A stretch of 44,515 bases of DNA from Polyangiaceae bacterium (GTDB lineage Bacteria; Myxococcota_A; Polyangia; Polyangiales; Polyangiaceae), in contig JABFXY010000227.1 of assembly GCA_013361525.1 (NCBI GenBank), forward strand, positions 1 to 44,515. The letters run 5' to 3'. The position numbers and the translations under genes are program-made. The notes beneath the pieces were generated by a model. The model was not told the DNA's origin. It ran no database searches and saw only the letters and a list, made by a program, of their open reading frames with translations. Positions 24,017 to 32,194 of this stretch are shown in pieces; within the stretch, counting starts at the first letter, position 1; each line of letters begins with the position of its first letter.

Positions 24017-25043
24017 GAATTTCATGGGCTCGGCGCTGTGCGCGCTGATGCTCGCGTTGACTCCGCGGCCGTGCCTCGCAGTCGAAGGACCAACCGCGGA
24101 GACGCGTGCAGAGGCGAAGCGCGCCTATACCGAGGCGAAGCGCCTCCAGAAACAAGGCAAAGACGCCGAGGCTCTCGCGCAATTTCAACGCGCGCACGAC
24201 CTCGTGCCGACGCCGGTTACCCGTCTGGATCTCGCGCGCGCGCTCGCGTCCGCGGGTCGGCTCGTCGAAGCGCATGCGCTCGCGAGCACCGTCGGGGATC
24301 TGCCGACGACGCAAACCGAAACGCAGAAGAGCAAGGTCGCGCGCGACGATGCGAAGGCGTTCGCGATCGAGCTCGCCGCGCGCCGACCGAAGATCACGTT
24401 TTCGATCGTGCCGTCGTCGACTGCGCCAGAAGTTGCCGTCGACGGCAAACCAGTGAGCAAAGAGTTGCTCACCGGCGAGCTGCCGCTCGACCCGGGCGAT
24501 CACAAGGTGACCGCGCGCGCGAACGACCAGACGGTCGAGGTCGATGTTTCGCTTCGCGAGTCCGAGAGCAAGCAAGTCGAGCTGAAGCTCTCGCCGCCTG
24601 CACCCGTCGTCGAGCCGAAGCCGGCGCAGCCGATCGACGCGTCGGCTCCACAGAAGGGCGAAGCACCGGGCCCACGAGCGCCCGCCGCGCCGAAGCCGGC
24701 GCCCAAAGACGATGGCATCACGCCGGTCGTGCCGGTCGCGTTCGCGACCTCGGGGGTCGCGCTCGTTCTCGGGACGATCACCGGCGCGGTGGCGCTCTCT
24801 CAGGTCGGCGATCTCGAGGAGGGCTGTCCCGACAAGCGCTGTCCACCGAAGCAGCACGATCTGCTCGCGACGCACGAGGCGCTCGCGACGACGTCGACCG
24901 TCGCGTTCTCGATCGCCGGCGCTGCGGCGGCGACCGGTGCCATTGCGTGGATCATCGATGCGACGACGGGAGACGACAAGACGGCCTCCGTGAAGCTTCG
25001 CTGGGCCGGTACGGGCGTTGCAATCGAGGGCACATTCCAATGA
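24003..25043 (+). CDS. Envelope protein: TPR-like, PEGA-like, two membrane helices (copy B)
   Basis: This 346-residue protein has a signal peptide (MRLSRNFMGSALCALMLAL to CLA). TPR-like helices follow (AKRAYTEAKRLQKQGKDAEA, TRLDLARALASAGRLVEAHA), then a PEGA-like beta part (APEVAVDGKPV, LDPGDHKVTARA), a Pro/Ala linker, and two hydrophobic helices (VALVLGTITGAVAL; FSIAGAAAATGAIAWII) around a loop with CPDKRC. It mirrors the protein at 19687-20661 in order and motifs. Its start overlaps the kinase stop, and its stop overlaps the next lipoprotein start (ATGA), so these three genes are tightly coupled. Confidence 0.75.
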   Translation: MRLSRNFMGSALCALMLALTPRPCLAVEGPTAETRAEAKRAYTEAKRLQKQGKDAEALAQFQRAHDLVPTPVTRLDLARALASAGRLVEAHALASTVGDLPTTQTETQKSKVARDDAKAFAIELAARRPKITFSIVPSSTAPEVAVDGKPVSKELLTGELPLDPGDHKVTARANDQTVEVDVSLRESESKQVELKLSPPAPVVEPKPAQPIDASAPQKGEAPGPRAPAAPKPAPKDDGITPVVPVAFATSGVALVLGTITGAVALSQVGDLEEGCPDKRCPPKQHDLLATHEALATTSTVAFSIAGAAAATGAIAWIIDATTGDDKTASVKLRWAGTGVAIEGTFQ

Positions 25044-25525
25044 GTCGAAACCGTGTGCTCCTGATTGCTTCGTCGCTGCTGACCGCTTCTTACTCCATGG
25101 GCTGCGTCACCGTCCTCGGCACCAGCGATTACGAGCCGTGCGAAGAAGACACCTGCCCCAACGACGACGGAGGAGGCTCCGCAGGAACGGGCGGCGGTGG
25201 CAACGGAAGCGGCGGCGGTCAACCGACGACGACCACCACCACGACATCCGGCCCCGATTGTTTCAACGTCACGATGATGGTGTCCGGCAACGTGAAGGTG
25301 CGGCTGCAAGAGATCGACGTCGACTTCGAGGGCGAGTCGTCGGTCCCGGTCTGTCTTCCGCCCGGAACGAAGACGTTCGTCGCGGAGTGCGACGCGAGCG
25401 GCGGCGACGACCCGGTCGTCGACGTCTCGTGGGGCAATGATGCCTGCACGGACGGAACGAGCACCTGCAGCCTCGACCTCCAAGCCGCAGAGACCTTCAC
25501 CGTCGCGTCCGACGCGTGTCCCTGA
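25040..25525 (+). CDS. Small Gly/Thr-rich lipoprotein, unknown function
   Basis: This 161-residue protein has a lipoprotein signal (MSRNRVLLIASSLLTASYSMG then Cys22). The mature N-terminus is low complexity (GGGSAGTGGGGNGSGGG, TTTTTTT), a flexible spacer common in outer-membrane lipoproteins of this group. The folded part (residues 75-161) is beta rich (NVTMMVSGNVKVRLQEIDVD, VPVCLPPGTKTFVAECDA) with several Cys pairs. It lies between the TPR/PEGA gene and the sigma-54 activator, suggesting that it belongs to the same envelope-to-transcription pathway. No known domain is recognised. Confidence 0.7.
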   Translation: MSRNRVLLIASSLLTASYSMGCVTVLGTSDYEPCEEDTCPNDDGGGSAGTGGGGNGSGGGQPTTTTTTTSGPDCFNVTMMVSGNVKVRLQEIDVDFEGESSVPVCLPPGTKTFVAECDASGGDDPVVDVSWGNDACTDGTSTCSLDLQAAETFTVASDACP

Positions 25526-25563
25526 CGATCTCGATCTCCACTGCGGCGCTATGCTTGCCGCGG

Positions 25564-27240
25564 ATGCGACGACGAGCCTCCGAAGAGACGCTGGACCATG
25601 CCTATGCGGCGACGCATCAGGCGCCCGCGTATTGCCTCTCGATCGCGCGTGGTAGTGGAGCGCCGTTCCTCGTTCTCTTGCCCGCGAGCGGTGCATTGCG
25701 AATCGGGCGCGATCGCCAAGCGGATCTGCGCATCACGAGCCCGTCGCTGTCGCGGCTGCACTTCGTCATCGAATGGTCGAACGAAGCGCCGACGCTGCGT
25801 GATCTCGGCTCGAAGAACGGCACGTTCCTCGAGGGCGCAGCGATCGGCGACGACGCGACGCCGTTCGGCGCAGGCGCGGAGGCTCGCGCGGGTGACGTCC
25901 GCTTTGCGCTGCTGCGCCTGGCGAACGTGCCGCACGGTGCGCGCCCCCTCCTGACGCAAGGCGCGTTCGAATCGAAGATCCAAACGGCAAGCGAGGACTT
26001 GATGGTCGCGGCCGTGGAGCTCGCGAGCCCGCTCGGCGATAGCGCCGGCGCGCTCGACGTCCTGTCGCGGCTTCCCGACGACGTCCTCGTCGCGATGGTC
26101 TCGGACGACGCGCTCCTCGTCGCTGCACGCGAGCCGGCGATCGCGTGGCTGTTCGATGCGCTGGTGCATCGTGGCATCGCGATGAAGCGGCGTTTGATGC
26201 TCCCGGCGCGCACGCCCGACGTGCTCGGCTCGATCGCGCGTGTCCTCGACTCGCCCGAGCCCGCTGCGTCAGATGAGGACGGCGATGTCCCGACAGCGTT
26301 CCGATACCCGTCGCTTCGAAAGGCGCACGAGATCATCCGGCGCATCGCTCCGCGCGGCATCAGCGTGCTCGTCAACGGCGAGACCGGAACCGGCAAAGAG
26401 GTGGTCGCGCGCGAGATTCATCGATTGAGTGGTCGAAGCGGACCGCTCGTCGCAGTGAATGCCGCCGCGTTGCCGGAGAACCTCATCGAGAGCGAGCTCT
26501 TTGGTCACGAGCGCGGCGCCTTCACGGGCGCGCAAGGACAGAAGGTCGGTCTCATCGAGAGCTCCCATGGAGGAACGCTTTTCCTCGACGAAATCGGCGA
26601 GCTCTCCTTGTCGCTCCAGGCGAAGCTCTTGCGCGTCCTCGAGGATCAGACCGTCCGGCGCGTCGGCTCGAACACCGAGCGCAGGGTCGATCTCCGTGTG
26701 GTCGCCGCGACGCACCAGGACCTCGAGGTGCTGTCGAAAGAGAAGAAGTTTCGCCAAGACCTGCTCTATCGATTGAACGGCGCGGTGATCGTGATGCCAC
26801 CGCTCCGCGATCGAAAGAAGGAGATCGGCGCGCTCGCTTCGCGCCTTCTCGTCGAGCTCGCGACCTCTGAGAACCGTTCGCCCCCTCTCATCGACGCCGC
26901 CGCGCTCGCCGCGATGGAGGCGTATGACTGGCCCGGCAACGTGCGCGAGCTGAAGCACGTCCTCGAGCGAGCGCTCGCGTTCGTGGACAACACGCCGATC
27001 GCCGTCGAGCACCTGCCCGAACGCATCTCCTCGCGCGCCGCGCCGACGTCGAAGCCGGCCGAGCCTCCTTCTGCCGGTGGCGACGTGCGCGCTTCGGTTC
27101 GCGACTTCGAACGCGAGCGCATCCTTCAGGCGCTCAAAGATGCTGGCGGGAACCGAACGCGCGCCGCCGAGCTCCTCGGATTGCCGCGACGCACGCTCGT
27201 CTACAAGCTGTCGAAGATGCGCCTCGACGACGAGTCGTGA
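25564..27240 (+). CDS. FHA-domain sigma-54-dependent transcriptional activator
   Basis: The protein has 558 residues from ATG 25564; a GTG at 25516 overlapping the lipoprotein is possible. An N-terminal FHA domain is clear (LRIGRDRQADLRI, SRLHFVIEW, LRDLGSKNGTFLEG), which binds phosphothreonine. A divergent linker follows. The AAA+ domain has Walker A GETGTGKE (272-279), the sigma-54 contact loop GAFTGA (318-323), Walker B GTLFLDEIGE (337-346) and a later DWPGNVRELKH. A Fis-type HTH closes it (GNRTRAAELLGLPRRTLVYKL). The FHA domain could read Thr phosphorylation by the kinase upstream in the same operon. A likely target promoter lies just downstream. Confidence 0.94.
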   Translation: MRRRASEETLDHAYAATHQAPAYCLSIARGSGAPFLVLLPASGALRIGRDRQADLRITSPSLSRLHFVIEWSNEAPTLRDLGSKNGTFLEGAAIGDDATPFGAGAEARAGDVRFALLRLANVPHGARPLLTQGAFESKIQTASEDLMVAAVELASPLGDSAGALDVLSRLPDDVLVAMVSDDALLVAAREPAIAWLFDALVHRGIAMKRRLMLPARTPDVLGSIARVLDSPEPAASDEDGDVPTAFRYPSLRKAHEIIRRIAPRGISVLVNGETGTGKEVVAREIHRLSGRSGPLVAVNAAALPENLIESELFGHERGAFTGAQGQKVGLIESSHGGTLFLDEIGELSLSLQAKLLRVLEDQTVRRVGSNTERRVDLRVVAATHQDLEVLSKEKKFRQDLLYRLNGAVIVMPPLRDRKKEIGALASRLLVELATSENRSPPLIDAAALAAMEAYDWPGNVRELKHVLERALAFVDNTPIAVEHLPERISSRAAPTSKPAEPPSAGGDVRASVRDFERERILQALKDAGGNRTRAAELLGLPRRTLVYKLSKMRLDDES

Positions 27241-27331
27241 GGTGAGCAACTGCTTGCTCGCCGCCGGCAGGTCTTGGCCGGCAGGGTCCTTCGACCGCCG
27301 GCATTTCAGCCGAAAGAAGCCGCCCTTTTCG

Positions 27332-27347
27332 TGGCACGGTTGTTGGA
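27332..27347 (+). promoter_or_regulatory. Sigma-54 (-24/-12) promoter
   Basis: TGGCACG at 27332-27338, four bases, then TTGGA at 27343-27347. The consensus is TGGCACG-N4-TTGC(A/T), so only the C of TTGC differs. It lies 36 bases before the ATG at 27383 and 90 bases after the stop of an activator with an intact GAFTGA. Strand and distance both fit. Confidence 0.7.
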
Positions 27348-27382
27348 ATTGCGCCTCTCGTCACATGACGAAAGGTTTCAGC

Positions 27383-27757
27383 ATGAAGAACGTCCGAGCT
27401 TTCGTATCGATCCTCCTCGCAACCGTCGCGTTTGCGCCTGCCATCGCGAGCGCTGACGACGCCGACAAGGCAGCGTGTGCCGACCTCGACGAAGGCGACG
27501 AGTGCACCCGAGGCGACGGCGATCCCGGCTTCTGCATCCCCGACGAGAGCGATGCGAACGTCCTCACGTGCGACGACGACAGGTCCGCCGGCGGAACGGG
27601 CGGCAGCAGCGCGGGCGACGACAACAGCAGCGGCGCTGGTTGCTCCGCTTCTTCGGGCGCCGCGAATGCTTCCGGCGCGATCCTCGTCGCGCTCGCGGGC
27701 CTCGGAATCAGCGCCGCGCGCCGCCGCCGCGCGCCTGACGATCAGTACATGTCCTGA
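27383..27757 (+). CDS. Secreted protein with MYXO-CTERM-like C-terminal sorting tail
   Basis: This 124-residue protein starts at ATG 27383, preceded by AAAGG; an ATG six codons upstream has no such site. A Sec signal peptide (MKNVRAFVSILLATVAFAPA) is followed by a short acidic Cys-containing domain (CADLDEGDECTRGDGDPGFC) that may bind metal or form disulphides. A Gly/Ser spacer leads to GCSASSG, a hydrophobic helix (AILVALAGLGISAA) and RRRR, which is the MYXO-CTERM anchor layout. Its sigma-54-like promoter suggests conditional expression under the adjacent activator. The last 16 bases overlap the convergent lipoprotein gene. Confidence 0.75.
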   Translation: MKNVRAFVSILLATVAFAPAIASADDADKAACADLDEGDECTRGDGDPGFCIPDESDANVLTCDDDRSAGGTGGSSAGDDNSSGAGCSASSGAANASGAILVALAGLGISAARRRRAPDDQYMS

Positions 27758-28389
27758 TCGACCTCGCCTTCGACGAAGGTGCGGATCTCCCCCGCTTCGT
27801 CGGACTCGTTCACCGTCACGTCGTCGAGCCCATTGCCGGCGTCGTCGCGCGCGACATCGCGAATGATGACGCCGACCTTCGCGGCGGTGCACACCTGCAG
27901 CGTTCCGGACAGGCTGCCTTCGGCGCTCGCCGTTCCATCTTCCGCGTGGAAGGGACCGGCCGCAGCTGCTTCGATCAAGGCGAGCAAGTCTTCGAGCTCC
28001 GCGCCGGCGATCGGCTCGTCGTCGACCGGTGTGTCCGTCGGAGGGCAGCAGGTGTGCTCGACGTGCGTGACGGTTCCGTCGCGCTTGATATCGAGCGTGC
28101 TGGCGACGATCTGATTGTGGAACTCGTAATGGAGGAGCGCGTCGCCCGAGCAATCGATCGTCGCTTCCGCGGGGTTGGGGCCTGCGCCTCCGCCGCCGTC
28201 GCTTTGGCCTCCGCCTCCGGTCGCTCCGCCCTCACCACCGCCACCGCCCGGTGGAGAACCGCCGTCCGCCGAGCCGCCACCGCCTCCGGTGGCACTGCCT
28301 CCGGCGCCCGTCCCAGTGTCGTCGCCACACCCTGCGAGACCAACGAGCCCAATCGAGACAGCCAAGACCGTGTGAAACAAAGATCGCAT
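27742..28389 (-). CDS. Gly-rich lipoprotein, unknown function
   Basis: This 215-residue protein starts at ATG 28389 with a lipoprotein signal peptide (MRSLFHTVLAVSIGLVGLAG then Cys21). A very Gly-rich spacer (GGGGGSADGG, GGATGGGGQSDGGGG) covers about residues 27-72. The remaining 140 residues look like a beta-rich domain: HYEFHNQIVASTLDIKRDGT, HTCCPPTDTP, LEDLLALIEAAAAGPF, VGVIIRDVARDDAGNGLDDV. No known family is recognised. Its 3' end overlaps the convergent MYXO-CTERM gene by 16 bases, so the two may interfere when both are transcribed. Confidence 0.7.
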   Translation of the reverse strand: MRSLFHTVLAVSIGLVGLAGCGDDTGTGAGGSATGGGGGSADGGSPPGGGGGEGGATGGGGQSDGGGGAGPNPAEATIDCSGDALLHYEFHNQIVASTLDIKRDGTVTHVEHTCCPPTDTPVDDEPIAGAELEDLLALIEAAAAGPFHAEDGTASAEGSLSGTLQVCTAAKVGVIIRDVARDDAGNGLDDVTVNESDEAGEIRTFVEGEVDQDMY

Positions 28390-28488
28390 CGCCGTCACCC
28401 CGACAAAGAAAGAGAGATCGCGCTCCAATACGAAGCGCCGAGGACTAATCACCCCCCGCGTCGAAACTGATCAGGACACTCGCGCGAT

Positions 28489-29268
28489 TCAACCGCGGTT
28501 GCGTCGACGGCGGGCGACGACCGCGGCGGCACCGAGCGCGGCCGCGCCGAGCCCGAGGGGCGGCGGGTTGGCCGGCGAGTCTTCTCCTGCGACCTCACAC
28601 GCGCACCCGGTCGATGGCGGCGCGACGATCCCGTACAGCGGCTCGACGCGCTGGCCGCGATCGTTCGGCGACATGAGCTCGAGCGTCGTCTCTTTCCCGG
28701 CTTCGACCGTGAGCATCTGCTTCATCTCCTCGCCGTCGGCCCACGCGATGCGCACGTCGTGCACGCCCGGCTCGAGGTAGACGACCGGCCCGATGCTCTT
28801 CGGATCGAGCTGCTGGGCCGAGATCTCGAACGACGTCGCGTTACCCATGATCCGCAGGTTCACCAGGCCGACCATCGGCTTGAGCCGCGCGACGTCCTGG
28901 CTGACGTCGACGCAACCCGTTTCACCCCCGCTCTCGCAAGCCTTCGCGTACGCGAGGTAATCCATGAGCGCGTCCGCCCGCCGGCCGAGCTTGTCCTCGA
29001 GCCTCGCCACCTCGAGCAAGAACTTCGGCATCGGCGCGAGGACGTATGCGCGCTTCAGCTCGTCGATCCGGCAGTCGTCGGCATCCGGCGCGCATTGCTC
29101 CGTCGGTGTCGGCTTTTCGGGCGGGTCGGGCGGCCCGCCTGCTTGGAACGCGAGGCCCGTCGCGATCAACATCGCCGACCGGCTGCGCACGGTCGCGGAA
29201 GGCGCTCCGCAGAACGGGCACGTGCGTTCGTCGCGAAAGTGTCGGTGACAGCGGTGACAGGGATGCAT
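28489..29268 (-). CDS. Zinc-ribbon, membrane-helix, PEGA-like protein with MYXO-CTERM-like end
   Basis: This 259-residue protein starts at ATG 29268 after GAGGG. Residues 1-25 form a zinc ribbon (CHRCHRHF, CPFCGA) and are followed by a hydrophobic stretch (AMLIATGLAFQAGG). A helical TPR-like region comes next (ELKRAYVLAPMPKFLLEVAR, DALMDYLAYAKACE), then a PEGA-like part (IMGNATSFEISAQQLD, YLEPGVHDVRIAWADG). The end has Cys-Ala-Cys, a Pro-rich spacer, a hydrophobic helix (LGLGAAALGAAAVVA) and RRRRNRG. The layout combines a cytoplasmic ribbon with an exported tail and is unusual. It lies 19 bases after the RNase-HII-like gene. Confidence 0.65.
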   Translation of the reverse strand: MHPCHRCHRHFRDERTCPFCGAPSATVRSRSAMLIATGLAFQAGGPPDPPEKPTPTEQCAPDADDCRIDELKRAYVLAPMPKFLLEVARLEDKLGRRADALMDYLAYAKACESGGETGCVDVSQDVARLKPMVGLVNLRIMGNATSFEISAQQLDPKSIGPVVYLEPGVHDVRIAWADGEEMKQMLTVEAGKETTLELMSPNDRGQRVEPLYGIVAPPSTGCACEVAGEDSPANPPPLGLGAAALGAAAVVARRRRNRG

Positions 29269-29287
29269 CGCGCCCTCGAGGTTCCGA

Positions 29288-30244
29288 TCAGCCTGTGCCG
29301 AGAGCCCGGCGCTCGAAGCAATCATCGGGGATCTTCTGCTTCTTTCGAAGAAGCTTCGTCCCGTCGATGAACTGCGTCGTCACCGCGTCGTGATACCCGC
29401 TCACCACCGGCAGCTCGGGCTTGGATGCCTGGTAGTGGCGCACGATGCGGGCCATCAGCACCTCACGCAGGTACTTTCCGACGAGCGACGCAATCGAGAC
29501 GAGCCGGTCGGTCGCGTCGGCATCCATCACGAAGGAGAGCTCGCCGACGCCTGGGAATCGATAGGTGCTCTTCGCGCGCTTCTCCTGGACGACGCTGCAG
29601 AGCCGCCCATTCAGCGGGCCGAACGCCGTCTCGTACTGGGTATAGCCGCCGACCTTGCCCAGGATCGCCAGCACGTCTTCTTTGCATTCGTCGCGAAACC
29701 CGAGGACCAGCCGCTCCATCGCGTGCAAGTCGACGGCGAACCTGGTGCGCCCGCGGTCGACCTCTTCATTGAGGTGTTTCGCGCAGACGATCGCGGACCG
29801 AACCGACATGATTCGAACACCGCCCGCCGCGAGCTTCTCGATGTCCTTTCGCACCAGCGCAAGGAGCTTCGGATCGGCCTCGAACGCCTCTTCGCGCTCG
29901 TTCCAGCATTGGCCTTCGACGTGTTTGGGACAGCGGCCGCGCATCGCCGCCGGAGGCTCCAAGCTGAGCGCGTCGACCAGATCGCGAACCGTCGCCGGCA
30001 CGGTCTTCGTCGTCATCTCCACGAGGACGCGCGTCCACGCCTCTGCGAGGGCGATGTCACCGTGCGCGACGAGCGCCTTCGAATCACCGAGGCGCGAGCG
30101 CATCTTGCCGCGCACTTTGCGCTCGACCGTCGCGTGTCCTTTGTCGCCCATTTCGGCGAGGACCGCAGTCGTCAACATCGGGCCGAGGCGCGGGCCGAGC
30201 CCGTTCTCGTCGGCGCCGACTCGGAAGCGATACGGCGAGGTCAC
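29288..30244 (-). CDS. Divergent RNase HII-like protein
   Basis: This is a 318-residue protein. The RNase HII/HIII landmarks occur in order: GADENGLGPRLGPM with D12 and E13 (compare G-x-DE-x-GRGP), LGDSKAL (D54, compare DSKKL), AVDLHAMERL (D172) and FVMDADATDRLVSIASLVGK (D241 or D243), like the D-x3-IAAASI-x-AK segment. A four-acid active site is thus plausible. It is about 100 residues longer than standard RNase HII, with an inserted CPKHVEG-x-CW segment. The canonical rnhB may lie elsewhere. The GTG start overlaps the GspE-like stop by four bases. Confidence 0.65.
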   Translation of the reverse strand: MTSPYRFRVGADENGLGPRLGPMLTTAVLAEMGDKGHATVERKVRGKMRSRLGDSKALVAHGDIALAEAWTRVLVEMTTKTVPATVRDLVDALSLEPPAAMRGRCPKHVEGQCWNEREEAFEADPKLLALVRKDIEKLAAGGVRIMSVRSAIVCAKHLNEEVDRGRTRFAVDLHAMERLVLGFRDECKEDVLAILGKVGGYTQYETAFGPLNGRLCSVVQEKRAKSTYRFPGVGELSFVMDADATDRLVSIASLVGKYLREVLMARIVRHYQASKPELPVVSGYHDAVTTQFIDGTKLLRKKQKIPDDCFERRALGTG

Positions 30245-32118
30245 GCCATGTCCTCGCTCGTCACCTCGACGACCTGATCGTAGGTCGTCTCGCCCATCAG
30301 CATCTTTTTGATGGCCGCTTCGCGCAAGGTCAGCATGCCGTCCTTCTTCGCTTGCTCTTTGATCACGCCGTCACCCGCGCGATCGTGGATCAACCGGCGG
30401 ACGAGGGGCGTCACGCGGAAAAGCTCGACGATCGCGCTTCGGCCGAGATACCCCGTTCGTCTGCACGAGGCGCAGCCCGCGCCGTACCGCGTGAGGATCG
30501 CCCCTTGGCTGGTATCGAGCCCGATGGTCGCCGCCTCTTCGTCGGTGAGCGCGCGCTCGGCGGCGCAGTCCGGGCAGATCTTCTTCACGAGACGCTGCGC
30601 CATCACGCCCGCGAGCGTCGACGCGAGGAGGAAATCCTGCACGCCGAGATCCATGAGGCGGCTGATCGCCGTCGCAGCATCGTTCGTGTGCAACGTCGAA
30701 AAGACCAGGTGCCCGGTCAGCGCGGCTTGGATTGCGTGCCGCGCCGTCTCGAGGTCGCGGATCTCGCCGACCATGATGATGTCCGGATCCTGGCGCAGGA
30801 TCGTCCGCAAGATCTCCGCGAATCCGAGCCCAATCGTCGGGTGGATCGCCGTTTGGTTGAGCCCTTCGAAGACGTTCTCGATCGGGTCTTCGATGGTCGT
30901 GATGTTCACGTCCTCGCAGGCGAGCTTTCGCAGCGCCGTATAGAGCGTGGTCGTCTTTCCCGAGCCGGTCGGGCCGGTGACGAGAAGGATCCCGTGCGGC
31001 AGCGTGATGAGGTCGTCGAAGACCTTCTTGTCGCGCTCGAAGAAGCCCAGCGTCGCGAGGTCGTCGCTCACGATTGCGGGGTCGAAGATACGCATCACGA
31101 TCTTCTCGCCGAACGCGACGGGGAGGGTCGATACGCGAATGTCGATCGCCTTGCCGTCGAACTCGGTGCGGATGCGGCCGTCCTGCGGCTTTCGCTTCTC
31201 CGCGATGTCGAGGCGGCTCAACATCTTCACGCGGTTCACGACGGCCATGTGCACGACCCGCGGCATTCGGCTCGCGATGTGGAGCGAGCCGTCGATGCGA
31301 AACCGCACGATGGAGTCGTCTCGCTTCGGCTCGATATGGATGTCGCTCGCGCGCTGCCCGAACGCGTAGCGGAACATGTAATCGACGGCGTGGACGACGT
31401 GCTCGTCCGACGCCTCGATCTCCTGCTCCGACTTCATCCGGACGAATTGCTCGAGGTTGCCGAGATCGATGCCGCCGGTGATCTGCTGCTCGGCGCGCTG
31501 AACCGATTGCCGGAAGCCGTAGAACTCGGTGATGAGGCGCTCGACGTCGCTCTTCGACGCGATGACGAGCTCGACGCGTTTGCCCGTCACCCGCTCGACC
31601 GACTCTTTCGCCCACTCGTCGACGAGGCCGTAGGTGGCGATCTTGAGGACGCCGTCCTTCTCCTCGAGCGCGAGGAAGCCGTGTTTGCGCGCGAAAGGCT
31701 TCGACACGACGCGCACGGTGAAGGCCGGGTCGAGCTTCAGCGGATCGAGCTTCACGTACGGAGCGTGAAGCAACCGCGCCCAGACCTCCGTCACCGCGTC
31801 TTCGCGAATGGGCTTGTCGTCCTCGCCTTTTTCACCAAACGAAAGAAACAGCTCGAGCGGGCTGATCGCGGGCGGTGTCGTCGCGGTCGATCCTGCGAGC
31901 CGTGCCTCGGCGATGCGCGCGCGACGCAACACGGCGAGCTGCTCTTCCTGACGCGTGAGGACGGACCGCGCCCGCTCGGGCTCGAGCTGGCGTTCTCGGA
32001 CGAGCGCCGCGACGAGCGCCTCCAAGGTGATTTCGCTCCGCACGCTCGGCGGCGGCTTCGACGGGCTGGTGCCGCTCGGCCGGCGCGGCGGCGGGGGAGG
32101 AGGGGCCTTCGCGCTCAC
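30241..32118 (-). CDS. GspE/PilB-family type II secretion or type IV pilus ATPase
   Basis: The protein has 625 residues from a GTG. It has a Pro-rich N-terminus and a GspE/MshEN-like domain (about residues 105-205). The ATPase core follows with ASDIHIEP (258-265), Walker A GPTGSGKTT (382-390), Asp box ITTIEDPIE, Walker B DPDIIMVGEIRD (444-455) and HTNDAATA. The zinc knuckle CPDC and CASC follows, then GYLGR. All catalytic motifs are intact. It would drive a pseudopilus or pilus assembly machine at the inner membrane. No other secretion or pilus genes are nearby, so it may be an orphan. Confidence 0.92.
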   Translation of the reverse strand: MSAKAPPPPPPRRPSGTSPSKPPPSVRSEITLEALVAALVRERQLEPERARSVLTRQEEQLAVLRRARIAEARLAGSTATTPPAISPLELFLSFGEKGEDDKPIREDAVTEVWARLLHAPYVKLDPLKLDPAFTVRVVSKPFARKHGFLALEEKDGVLKIATYGLVDEWAKESVERVTGKRVELVIASKSDVERLITEFYGFRQSVQRAEQQITGGIDLGNLEQFVRMKSEQEIEASDEHVVHAVDYMFRYAFGQRASDIHIEPKRDDSIVRFRIDGSLHIASRMPRVVHMAVVNRVKMLSRLDIAEKRKPQDGRIRTEFDGKAIDIRVSTLPVAFGEKIVMRIFDPAIVSDDLATLGFFERDKKVFDDLITLPHGILLVTGPTGSGKTTTLYTALRKLACEDVNITTIEDPIENVFEGLNQTAIHPTIGLGFAEILRTILRQDPDIIMVGEIRDLETARHAIQAALTGHLVFSTLHTNDAATAISRLMDLGVQDFLLASTLAGVMAQRLVKKICPDCAAERALTDEEAATIGLDTSQGAILTRYGAGCASCRRTGYLGRSAIVELFRVTPLVRRLIHDRAGDGVIKEQAKKDGMLTLREAAIKKMLMGETTYDQVVEVTSEDMA

Positions 32119-32194
32119 CGATCACCGCTAACGTGTTGTGGCCGCGAGGGTCAAGAGCGCCCCGATGCGACAGGACGGCCTATATTGGGGGCCC

